Shown one piece after another: positions 1 to 5,226 of a stretch of 8,193 bases of DNA; position 1 is the first letter of the stretch; every line of letters starts with the position of its first letter. The stretch covers positions 1 to 8,193 of the forward strand of contig DATFXR010000624.1 of NCBI GenBank assembly GCA_035315685.1. The letters run 5' to 3'. The notes beneath the pieces are model-generated. The model searched no databases and had not been told where the DNA came from. It saw nothing but the letters and a program-made list of their open reading frames with translations. The translations under genes were made by a program, and so were the position numbers. Origin of the DNA: QHWK01 sp035315685 (GTDB lineage: Bacteria > Acidobacteriota > Vicinamibacteria > Vicinamibacterales > CAVVIG01).

Positions 1-1
1 G

Positions 2-88
2 GTGAACCCGACGCTCGATGTGCGGAATACGACCGCGCAGCTCGGCACCGAGCTCGCGCTGTCGGCGCTAGGAATGAAGATTCTGTGA
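2..88 (+). CDS. 3' end of an unidentified CDS (partial)
   Basis: The plus frame starting at base 2 is open from the window edge to a TGA at 86-88 and reads VNPTLDVRNTTAQLGTELAL... ending in SALGMKIL. Only 28 residues are visible, so the family cannot be named. The fragment lacks the Arg-rich composition of the shadow frames in this GC-rich DNA, and its stop overlaps the tail of the minus-strand response regulator by 21 bp, a normal tail-to-tail arrangement. The GTG at base 2 could in principle be a start, but a 28-residue gene there is less likely than the end of a longer gene entering from the left. Confidence 0.5.
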   Translation: MNPTLDVRNTTAQLGTELALSALGMKIL

Positions 89-460
89 GCCGGCGTTCGA
101 TTCGGCGAGCATCTCTTCCAGCGTCTCGACGAGCAGCACCAGCGAGTACGGCTTCTCGATCAGCCGGGTTCGCGGGCGAAGACGCTCGAGCTCCGCTGAC
201 TCGGACGGCACGCCAGAAAAAATAATCACCGGCACATCGTCCGGCGTCGAGACCACGACGTCGCGACCAGAGCCGCGACGCAACCTGAGATCGACGACGG
301 CCGCAGTGAGCCGATGCTTCTTCAGGGCGTCGAGCCCCTCGTCGGCGGTCTCAGCGGTGACGACGGCGAATCCGTGCATCTCGAGGAACTTCACGAGCGG
401 TCGTCTCACGGACACGTCGTCTTCGACGACCATCACGAGGCGCGAGGCATCTTTATTCAT
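68..460 (-). CDS. Stand-alone response regulator (CheY-like receiver domain)
   Basis: A 130-residue protein consisting of one receiver domain with no output domain. The acidic pocket is E13-D14-D15 after the first strand (VMVVEDD). The predicted phosphoacceptor is D57 in AAVVDLRL, the switch Ser is S82 in VIIFSG, and the invariant Lys is K103 in LIEKPY. All catalytic positions are present, so it should accept phosphate from a histidine kinase. No kinase gene is visible, making it an orphan here. It starts at ATG 460, 34 bp after the stop of the membrane glycosyltransferase on the same strand, so co-transcription is possible. No Shine-Dalgarno is visible before the ATG. A TATACT hexamer at 484-489 (minus) could instead give it a short leader. 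The tail of about 12 residues after the last helix is uninformative. It probably acts by protein-protein contact in the cytoplasm; the partner is unknown. Confidence 0.9.
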   Translation of the reverse strand: MNKDASRLVMVVEDDVSVRRPLVKFLEMHGFAVVTAETADEGLDALKKHRLTAAVVDLRLRRGSGRDVVVSTPDDVPVIIFSGVPSESAELERLRPRTRLIEKPYSLVLLVETLEEMLAESNAGSQNLHS

Positions 461-483
461 GAGGCAGTTGGAGAAGCGAGCCT

Positions 484-489
484 AGTATA
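484..489 (-). promoter_or_regulatory. Possible -10 box for the response regulator
   Basis: On the minus strand TATACT (5 of 6 to TATAAT) lies 23 bp before the ATG at 460, in the 34 bp gap after the glycosyltransferase gene. No recognisable -35 lies 16-18 bp upstream, so this is a weak candidate for separate expression of the regulator. Confidence 0.25.
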
Positions 490-494
490 GCGGA

Positions 495-1580
495 TTACAC
501 CGCTTCGAGCCTTTCCTCCGGACTGGTCGAGGTGGACCATTCGTTCGGGCGTCTCAGCACCATCACCAGACACGGGAGGTACATCGCCGCGACGATCCAT
601 CGAGCGCCGCCGGCCCAATACGCCTCTTGCGACGGATACGGACCAGTAGCCCACTGTCCGGCGTAGGCGAGCAATCCGAGCGCCCACAGTCCCCACGCTT
701 CCGTCCACGTTTGCGGGATCAGGAACAGCGGAATCGTCTCGTATGGCGCTGTGGTGTGTGGCACACAGGCCATGCCGAGAAGCAGACGCGCATCGGCGCG
801 CTTCCATTTCAACGCGGCGAGCAGCAGCAGCGGACCGCCAACATGGGTGATCGGCGCAACGACGTGCGGTACGCTGGCGAATGTCGCGCGCCAGTCGATC
901 ATCCACAGCGGCCGCGCGAGAACGCTGAGGGCAAGCAGCAGCGCGCAGCCGATGGCGATGCGGCGGTGCGGAAACGCCGCGAACAGCGCGAGGCCGATCG
1001 TCGGCTTCGCGATCAAGAGCAGGCCGAATACCGGAACGAGCGCGGCCCCCGTGAGCAGCAGCGACCACTGCGACGTCTGTAGCGTCATCAACGCGGCGAT
1101 CGAGACGAGCGCCACCAGCGGCGGCGTGAACAACCGGTGCCGCGTCACGGCGTAGGTGAACAGTCCAAATCCACAGGCGACGAACAACGGATCGACCCAC
1201 CGCAGCGGCAGCCATGCCACCGGCGCGAGCGCCATCACCGCGGTCATCGGATACACCAGCGGGTACGGTCGATCGAAGGCGAAGCCGGGTCCGACAGCCT
1301 GATACGGATTCTGCCCGTGGAGGAACGCGCGAGCCGCCGCCCACACCAGCGCGAGGTCGGAGATCTGCGGCTGCGGCCGACTCCACACCGTCCACGCGAG
1401 CACGGCGGCGCTGATCGCGACGGCGATCGCGAACGCCAGTCGCCGCTGGCGATACGGTGTTGCAGCACGCTTGTGGAGCGCGATCATCGGGACCCACACC
1501 AGGGTCAGGATCGCGACGATCGCGACGGTGGCCAGCACTGACACGATGCCACGTCTCGTGCACGCGACGTTCCAGCACAC
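495..1580 (-). CDS. Polytopic membrane glycosyltransferase, GT87/DUF2029-like (GT-C fold)
   Basis: A 361-residue, very hydrophobic protein with about eight to ten transmembrane segments (roughly residues 12-35, 47-66, 115-143, 153-200 as two, 207-223, 245-258, 285-310 and 338-355). After the second segment comes a loop with SD (D75) in ISDLALVW, then FLHGQNPY (87-93) and LVYP (108-111). This is the usual GT87 layout, where an acidic residue in the first large periplasmic loop is the likely catalytic base; the NPY and YP motifs follow. QW (171-172) and AKP (191-193) match the later family pattern. Known GT87 members such as mycobacterial PimE transfer sugars from polyprenyl-phosphate donors outside the cytoplasmic membrane; donor and acceptor cannot be told here. 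The chosen GTG start at 1580 has no clear Shine-Dalgarno. A GTG at 1544, just before the first membrane segment, is an equally good start. The response regulator gene follows 34 bp downstream. Confidence 0.75.
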   Translation of the reverse strand: MCWNVACTRRGIVSVLATVAIVAILTLVWVPMIALHKRAATPYRQRRLAFAIAVAISAAVLAWTVWSRPQPQISDLALVWAAARAFLHGQNPYQAVGPGFAFDRPYPLVYPMTAVMALAPVAWLPLRWVDPLFVACGFGLFTYAVTRHRLFTPPLVALVSIAALMTLQTSQWSLLLTGAALVPVFGLLLIAKPTIGLALFAAFPHRRIAIGCALLLALSVLARPLWMIDWRATFASVPHVVAPITHVGGPLLLLAALKWKRADARLLLGMACVPHTTAPYETIPLFLIPQTWTEAWGLWALGLLAYAGQWATGPYPSQEAYWAGGARWIVAAMYLPCLVMVLRRPNEWSTSTSPEERLEAV

Positions 1581-1655
1581 GGATCGCAGCGTGTGCAGTC
1601 CACGGTGGTGCGCTGTTACAGTTGTGACGCGCCGAAGACGGATCTGTCTGCGTAG

Positions 1656-1661
1656 TACAAT
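1656..1661 (+). promoter_or_regulatory. -10 box (TACAAT) of the tRNA-Lys promoter
   Basis: TACAAT (5 of 6 to TATAAT), preceded by G, lies 16 bp before the first base of the tRNA, so initiation about 7 bp downstream would give a 5' leader of about 10 nt. No good -35 sits at 16-18 bp spacing (CGAAGA region). The same GTACAAT heptamer is the -10 of the predicted promoter in front of the efflux gene (3729-3734). Confidence 0.45.
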
Positions 1662-1677
1662 GCCCGGTCCGCCTCAC

Positions 1678-1749
1678 GGGCCCCTAGCTCAGTGGTAGAG
1701 CACGTGACTTTTAATCACGGTGTCCCGGGTTCGATCCCCGGGGGGCCCA
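1678..1749 (+). tRNA. tRNA-Lys (anticodon TTT)
   Basis: A complete cloverleaf can be drawn. The acceptor stem GGGCCCC (1678-1684) pairs perfectly with GGGGCCC (1742-1748). The D arm is GCTC/GAGC with an AGTGGTA loop (1687-1701). The anticodon stem CGTGA/TCACG (1703-1707/1715-1719) encloses CTTTTAA, placing TTT at 1710-1712. The variable loop is GTGTC. The T arm CCGGG/CCCGG encloses TTCGATC (1730-1736). The discriminator is A1749. CCA is not encoded, so the 3' end must be added by a nucleotidyltransferase. It reads AAA/AAG lysine codons. It stands alone between two minus-strand genes. Confidence 0.97.
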
Positions 1750-1804
1750 TTCCGCAAACTCATGAACCGGCCATCTCGGAGTGGCGTCCTGCGTATTCCG
1801 CCAT

Positions 1805-1846
1805 CGGTGAACGCCGGTAATTCGCGGTTGGCGTCGTAACTCACCG
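1805..1846 (-). terminator. Possible hairpin at the 3' end of the exported-protein gene
   Basis: CGGTGAACGCC (1805-1815) can pair with GGCGT plus TCACCG (1830-1834 and 1841-1846), leaving a 6-nt bulge. It straddles the minus-strand stop codon at 1841-1843. There is no T-run on the minus-strand 3' side, so a classical intrinsic terminator is not shown; it may only be a 3'-end stabilising structure. Confidence 0.2.
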
Positions 1847-2368
1847 AAGGTCGCGCGGCGCGACGCGACCACTCTTCCGCTGGTAACTATTGGTGAAGCT
1901 GGCCGGCGAGGGACAGGCGAGCGGCAGACGCCAATACAGCATGGTCAGCGCCATCGCATTCGGCGCGTGGAGCCCGTTGGCGCGCGCGAAGAGACGTTCG
2001 CCTGGGAGCAGCGTCACCTCGCGCTCGAGTGCCAGCTGCGGCGTGCCGTCCGGCTCACCGACACCGCGCTGAACGGCCGTGAACCAGCAGCACACGCCGG
2101 AATCGGCTGCGACCGGGTGCGCGATCTCGAGCATGTACTGCGCGCCGACCGGCTCTTCGCTGTTGATCGAAGCCGCACGCACCAGCCACCGTTCACCGGA
2201 CGGAACGACGTCGCCGTAGACGCTGTTCTGCCCGGGCTCGCCCCACGCGTTGAACTCTCCAGGAGTCGCGACGCAACCTGGCCCGAGCGCCGCCGGTGCG
2301 CCGATCGCGATCAGCACGAACAGCGCTGCAACTGCTGCTGGTAGAATCGCGCTGATCTTCGCTGCCAT
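1841..2368 (-). CDS. Exported protein of unknown function, beta-rich
   Basis: A 175-residue protein starting at ATG 2368, chosen because AAGGAGGG lies 6-7 bp upstream on the minus strand and a signal peptide follows at once. The open frame runs on upstream to 2584, but that part is charged, low-complexity and antisense to the binding-protein gene. Residues 1-29 are a signal sequence: K4, a hydrophobic core at 8-24, and probable cleavage after the Ala-rich stretch near 25-29. The rest alternates hydrophobic and polar residues with many Gly/Pro turns (VVPSGERWLVRAASI, REVTLLPGERLFARANGL, AMALTMLYWRL), suggesting a beta sandwich or jelly roll. Mature cysteines are C32, the pair C93-C94 and C152, so two disulfides are possible. 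C32 in LGPGC is a poor lipobox, so I do not call it a lipoprotein. I do not recognise the family. It is divergent from the binding protein, with start codons 63 bp apart or less. Confidence 0.75.
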   Translation of the reverse strand: MAAKISAILPAAVAALFVLIAIGAPAALGPGCVATPGEFNAWGEPGQNSVYGDVVPSGERWLVRAASINSEEPVGAQYMLEIAHPVAADSGVCCWFTAVQRGVGEPDGTPQLALEREVTLLPGERLFARANGLHAPNAMALTMLYWRLPLACPSPASFTNSYQRKSGRVAPRDLR

Positions 2369-2371
2369 GAG

Positions 2372-2379
2372 GTCCCTCC
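2372..2379 (-). promoter_or_regulatory. Strong Shine-Dalgarno deciding the start of the exported protein
   Basis: On the minus strand AAGGAGGG precedes ATG 2368 by about 6 bp. This is close to a perfect anti-16S match and is the strongest ribosome binding site in the window. It sets the start at residue 73 of the longer open frame. Confidence 0.8.
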
Positions 2380-2431
2380 TTCGATGCCGATAGAGACAGC
2401 CGATCGAACGACGCACCGCGCGCGGCTTCGA

Positions 2432-3217
2432 ATGGCTGGTACTCGATGTCTGTCGACGCTTGGCCTGACCGCTCTGTTGCTGATCGGTGCTGGAGCGGCC
2501 GCCGACGTTCACGTCATGATCTCGGCCGGCTTTTTCGCAGTTTATTCCGAGTTGGGTCCGGCCTTCGAGCGCGCCACCGGCCACCGGTTGATCACGGCGC
2601 GGGGGCCATCGATGGGAGATTCGCCCGATGCCATTCCCGCTCGGCTGGCACGAGGTGAGGTGGCAGACGTCGTCATCCTGGACGGTGGCGCCGCCGACGA
2701 TCTCGCCAGCCGAGGCTTCGTACGTGCCGAGACCAAAGTCGAGCTCGCCGGCTCGTTGATTGGCATGGTCGTGCGAGCGGGCTCGGCGACGCCGGACATC
2801 GGAAGCGTCGAGAAATTCAGAACCACATTACTCAGCGCGAAGTCCATCGCGTATTCGGACAGCGCCAGCGGCACCTATCTCTCTACGGTGCTGTTTGCCC
2901 GGATGCTCGTCGCCGATCAGGTGCTGGGAAAGAGCCGGAAGGTGCGCGGACCACCTACCGGCGAGCCAGTGGCCGCGGTGGTGGCGCGCGGCGAAGCGGA
3001 GATCGGCTTTCAGCAGGTCAGTGAATTGATAAGCGTCCCGGGCGTCACCTTCGTTGGTACGATTCCGGCCGAACTCCAGCCGAGGACCACGTTCGCGGCG
3101 GTGATCACGAGTACGGCGCGTGAGCCCGAGGCCGCTGGTGCGTTGATCCGCTTTCTCTCGTCTTCTCGGGCGGTGCCGGTGATCGTCAAGGCCGGGCTCA
3201 CGCCACTTCGGCAGTAG
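2432..3217 (+). CDS. ModA-like periplasmic substrate-binding protein (type 2 PBP fold), orphan
   Basis: With the start at ATG 2432 the protein has 261 residues. Residues 1-24 form a typical signal peptide (R5, Leu-rich core, AGAAA before the cut), with mature DVHVMISAGF from residue 25. The frame is also open to an ATG at 2384, giving 277 residues. I prefer 2432 because it gives a normal-length signal peptide and leaves 63 bp for divergent promoters; neither ATG has a clear Shine-Dalgarno. The pattern fits COG0725-type binding proteins: first strand ISAGF (30-34), GEVADVVIL (75-83), hinge-side AYSDSASGTYL (140-150), then a GEAEIGFQQVSEL motif (187-199). In such proteins the Ser-rich loops grip a tetrahedral oxyanion. 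Molybdate or tungstate is the family expectation, but the motif spacing differs from classical ModA, so the ligand is open. No permease or ATPase gene is near, so it may serve a transporter elsewhere or act as a sensor component. Confidence 0.8.
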   Translation: MAGTRCLSTLGLTALLLIGAGAAADVHVMISAGFFAVYSELGPAFERATGHRLITARGPSMGDSPDAIPARLARGEVADVVILDGGAADDLASRGFVRAETKVELAGSLIGMVVRAGSATPDIGSVEKFRTTLLSAKSIAYSDSASGTYLSTVLFARMLVADQVLGKSRKVRGPPTGEPVAAVVARGEAEIGFQQVSELISVPGVTFVGTIPAELQPRTTFAAVITSTAREPEAAGALIRFLSSSRAVPVIVKAGLTPLRQ

Positions 3218-3241
3218 GCTGCCTTGGGGAACCGAATACGT

Positions 3242-3291
3242 CGCTGCATCAGCAGCGCGCGAATCAACCGCCACGGCTGAGCTATCTCAGC
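3242..3291 (+). terminator. Two small hairpins after the binding-protein gene
   Basis: CGCTGC-ATCA-GCAGCG (3242-3257) and GCTGAG-CTAT-CTCAGC (3276-3291) are perfect 6-bp stems with 4-nt loops, beginning 25 bp after the stop codon. Neither is followed by a T-run. They may mark the 3' end of the transcript, but termination is not proven. Confidence 0.3.
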
Positions 3292-3444
3292 GAGGCTTGT
3301 TAAGATCCGCCTCCGCATACGGATGACGCACTCTGCGGATCACGGTCTCTTCGCGGGTTATCCACGCCCCGTGAAACCAGCCTTGACGATCTGGCGCACG
3401 CGTGGGGCGCCGGCGCGGACTACGAGTGGAACGCTACGAACTCG

Positions 3445-3639
3445 GCGAGTTTGCGCCGCACTGGGCGGCCGGTCGGACTCCGTCTAGTCGCCATCACCGG
3501 CTACGGCCAGTTGTCCGACCGCGTGCGCGCGACGCAGGCGGGATTCGACGCGCACCTGGTGAAGCCGGTACACTTCGACGCGCTCGACCGCCTGATTCGC
3601 GATCTGGCCGAGAATCCCTCCGCATACCGCGCGCGCTGA
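3445..3639 (+). pseudogene. Remnant of a receiver domain (C-terminal half only)
   Basis: The frame ending at TGA 3637-3639 encodes LRLVAITGYGQLSDRV, then AGFDAHLVKPVHFDALDRL. This is the beta4-alpha4-beta5-alpha5 half of the CheY-like receiver found at the C-terminus of hybrid histidine kinases: switch Thr in ITGYGQ, conserved AGFDAHLVKPV with the invariant Lys. The first half, with the acidic pocket and phosphoacceptor Asp, is absent. The frame is open upstream to 3304, but that stretch does not resemble a receiver and has no ATG or GTG; only a TTG at 3451 could start a 62-residue peptide. The simplest reading is the tail of a decayed or deleted hybrid kinase gene. A very short expressed peptide cannot be excluded but would not fold as a receiver. 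Confidence 0.7.
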
Positions 3640-3686
3640 GGTGGATCGCGCGCCACGGGTCGGACGATCACTCCGTCGAAGTAATC

Positions 3687-3714
3687 AAGAAGTAAGAATT
3701 ACGAATTAAGAATC
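3687..3714. repeat. Four tandem AT-rich heptamers (consensus AAGAATT)
   Basis: The units are AAGAAGT (3687-3693), AAGAATT (3694-3700), ACGAATT (3701-3707) and AAGAATC (3708-3714), in exact register with no gaps. A weaker fifth unit (AGTAATC, 3680-3686) may precede them. The AT content contrasts sharply with the flanking GC-rich DNA. The array lies between the receiver remnant and the efflux gene, and its last units overlap the predicted -35 region of that gene. Confidence 0.7.
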
Positions 3715-3734
3715 GGCGGCGACGTCGGTACAAT
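3706..3734 (+). promoter_or_regulatory. Predicted promoter of the Fsr-type efflux gene
   Basis: TTAAGA (3706-3711, 4 of 6 to TTGACA) and TACAAT (3729-3734, 5 of 6 to TATAAT) are separated by exactly 17 bp. Initiation would fall near 3741, giving a leader of about 70 nt before GTG 3811. The -35 lies inside the heptamer array. The -10, with its preceding G, is identical to that upstream of the tRNA gene. Confidence 0.5.
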
Positions 3735-3810
3735 CATTTGCATCGCCAACGCATCTTCTAGCTCGACGTTTGCACCGACCGCCGTCGACCGCAGCGCGAC
3801 GGCCGTTGCG

Positions 3811-4980
3811 GTGCTCGCGGGTGCGAGCCTGTCCCACCTGCTGAACGACACGATTCAGGCGCTCGTGCCGGCGCTCTACCCGATGTTCAAGGCGGTGTTC
3901 GCGCTGTCATTCACACAGGTGGGGCTGATGACGCTCACGCTGCAGTTGACGGCCTCGCTGCTGCAGCCGCTCGTCGGGCTGTACACCGATCGCCGCCCGG
4001 CGCCGTATGCGCTCGTCGTCGGCATGACGTTCACGCTCGTCGGCGTGCTCCTGCTGTCGATCGCCGGCACGTTCGGCGCGCTTCTCGTTGCTGCCGGTTT
4101 GATGGGGGTCGGATCGTCGATCTTCCACCCGGAGTCGTCTCGGATCGCGCGCATGGCGTCTGGCGGCCGCCACGGCTTCGCGCAGTCTTTCTTCCAGGTC
4201 GGCGGCAATCTCGGAACCTCGTTCGGTCCGCTGCTCGCGGCTTTCCTCGTGGTACCGCGCGGACAGGCCAGCGTCGCGTGGTGCGCACCGCTCGCGCTGG
4301 TGGCGATCGTCGTGTTGTGGCGAATCGGCCGCTGGTATCGGGATCAGCGTGCCGAGCTTGCGCAACGCACGCCGAGGACCACGCACACGGTCGCGGCGAC
4401 GGCGGCGGCGCTGTCGGGCCGGCGGGTCGGCTCGGCGCTCGCAGTCCTCGGCGCGCTGATCTTTTCGAAGTACTTCTACCTTGCGAGCCTGAACAGCTAT
4501 TACACGTTCTACCTGATCACGAAGTTCCACCTGTCGATCCGAGCAGCGCAGATCGATCTGTTCGTGTTTCTCGGCGCCGTTGCCGCCGGCACGATGCTCG
4601 GCGGGCTGATCGGCGACCGGATCGGCGTGAAGAATGTGATCTGGATCTCGATCCTCGGCGTATTTCCGTTCACGGCCCTGCTGCCGTACGCGCCGCTCGT
4701 CTGGACGCCGATCCTCACGGTATGCATCGGGCTGGTGCTCGCATCGGCGTTCTCGGCGATCGTCGTGTACGCACAGGAGCTCATGCCGGGGCGCGTCGGC
4801 ATGGTGTCAGGGATCTTCTTCGGCTTCGCATTTGGGATGGCGGGCCTCGGCGCAGCCGTCTTAGGTCAGCTCGCCGATCGAATCGGCATCGAAGCCGTTT
4901 ACCGAATCTGCGCGTATCTGCCGCTGATTGGCTTGCTCGCAGTGTTCCTGCCCGACGTCGAACACCAAAGAAGTCGGTAG
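3811..4980 (+). CDS. fsr: Fosmidomycin-resistance-type MFS efflux transporter
   Basis: A 389-residue major facilitator protein with about twelve membrane helices in two bundles, and a central hydrophilic loop at about residues 176-208. It matches what I recall of E. coli Fsr along its length: ASLSHLLNDTIQ at the N-terminus, TLQLTASLLQPLVG, HPESSRIARMASGGRHG (from H106), AQSFFQVGGN, IFSKYFYLASLNSYYTFYL (SYYTFYL from S229), VIWISILGV, and AQELMPGRVGMVSG near the end. Fsr is a proton-driven inner-membrane exporter that protects against fosmidomycin, an inhibitor of Dxr in the MEP isoprenoid pathway; the natural substrate is unknown. GTG 3811 is the first normal start codon in the frame, but it leaves almost no N-terminal tail, whereas Fsr has about 25 residues there. 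The frame is open back to 3685, and residues in that stretch (FAPTAVDRSATAVAV) look tail-like, so a non-canonical start such as ATT 3736 remains possible. The last codons belong to the heptamer array that follows. Confidence 0.92.
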   Translation: MLAGASLSHLLNDTIQALVPALYPMFKAVFALSFTQVGLMTLTLQLTASLLQPLVGLYTDRRPAPYALVVGMTFTLVGVLLLSIAGTFGALLVAAGLMGVGSSIFHPESSRIARMASGGRHGFAQSFFQVGGNLGTSFGPLLAAFLVVPRGQASVAWCAPLALVAIVVLWRIGRWYRDQRAELAQRTPRTTHTVAATAAALSGRRVGSALAVLGALIFSKYFYLASLNSYYTFYLITKFHLSIRAAQIDLFVFLGAVAAGTMLGGLIGDRIGVKNVIWISILGVFPFTALLPYAPLVWTPILTVCIGLVLASAFSAIVVYAQELMPGRVGMVSGIFFGFAFGMAGLGAAVLGQLADRIGIEAVYRICAYLPLIGLLAVFLPDVEHQRSR

Positions 4981-5040
4981 TCACAAGTCGGCAGTCGATA
5001 GTCGACTGACTGACGACTTGCGACGTGCGACTGACGACTC
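4971..5040. repeat. Ten-unit heptamer array with an orientation switch (imperfect inverted repeat)
   Basis: Five direct heptamers of the type NAGTCGN fill 4971-5005 (AAGTCGG, TAGTCAC, AAGTCGG, CAGTCGA, TAGTCGA). Without a gap, five units follow in 5006-5040 that mostly fit the reverse complement NCGACTN (CTGACTG, ACGACTT, GCGACGT, GCGACTG, ACGACTC). The arms can pair into a long imperfect hairpin around AGTCGACT (5000-5007), with one 2-nt slip. The array overlaps the final three codons and stop of the efflux gene, so part of it is translated. It may act as a bidirectional 3'-end structure, or be a neutral intergenic repeat. Confidence 0.75.
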
Positions 5041-5041
5041 T

Positions 5042-5066
5042 CGCTGGCGGCAGAACCCGACCAGCG
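5042..5066 (+). terminator. GC-rich hairpin downstream of the efflux gene
   Basis: CGCTGGCGG (5042-5050) pairs with CCG-A-CCAGCG (5057-5066) through nine base pairs with one bulged A and a 6-nt loop. It starts two bases after the heptamer array. No T-run follows, so it is a candidate 3'-end or rho-assisted termination structure rather than a classical terminator. The rest of the gap to 5226 holds a C6A4 run at 5091-5104 and no convincing promoter for the next gene; TTGTGT (5151) and TACATA (5178) are badly spaced at 21 bp. Confidence 0.35.
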
Positions 5067-5226
5067 GCAGCGGCGGCGATGGAAACGTGATCCTCCCCCC
5101 AAAATCGTCAGCACGAATCTGTCGTACGCGCAGCCGCGTTCTGTAATCGTTTGTGTCGGATCGCGCAAATGAGCCCCTACATACGACAGAAGCTGAACGG
5201 CACAATTCCCGCATCCAGCGCGCAGT

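Noticed and set aside
457..1677. A 406-residue minus-strand open frame covering the GT87 region
   Set aside because: It is Arg-, Ala- and Asp-rich with no domain pattern, while the overlapping frame 495-1580 shows clear membrane segments and GT87 motifs. It is a GC-driven shadow.
1678..1749. tRNA gene as an integration site for a mobile element
   Set aside because: There is no integrase gene and no repeated copy of the tRNA 3' end elsewhere in the window.
2270..2284. Cys32 of the small exported protein as a lipoprotein anchor
   Set aside because: The residues before it (LGPG) do not fit the L-[AST]-[GA]-C lipobox; Pro at -2 is atypical.
2369..2584. N-terminal extension of the exported protein up to 2584
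   Set aside because: The ATG at 2368 has a near-perfect Shine-Dalgarno and is followed directly by a signal peptide; the extension is charged and antisense to the binding-protein gene.
3310..3627. 11-bp direct repeat CCTCCGCATAC at 3310-3320 and 3617-3627 as possible transposition or deletion endpoints
   Set aside because: Several 11-bp matches are expected by chance in a window of this size, and no target-site or element structure accompanies it.
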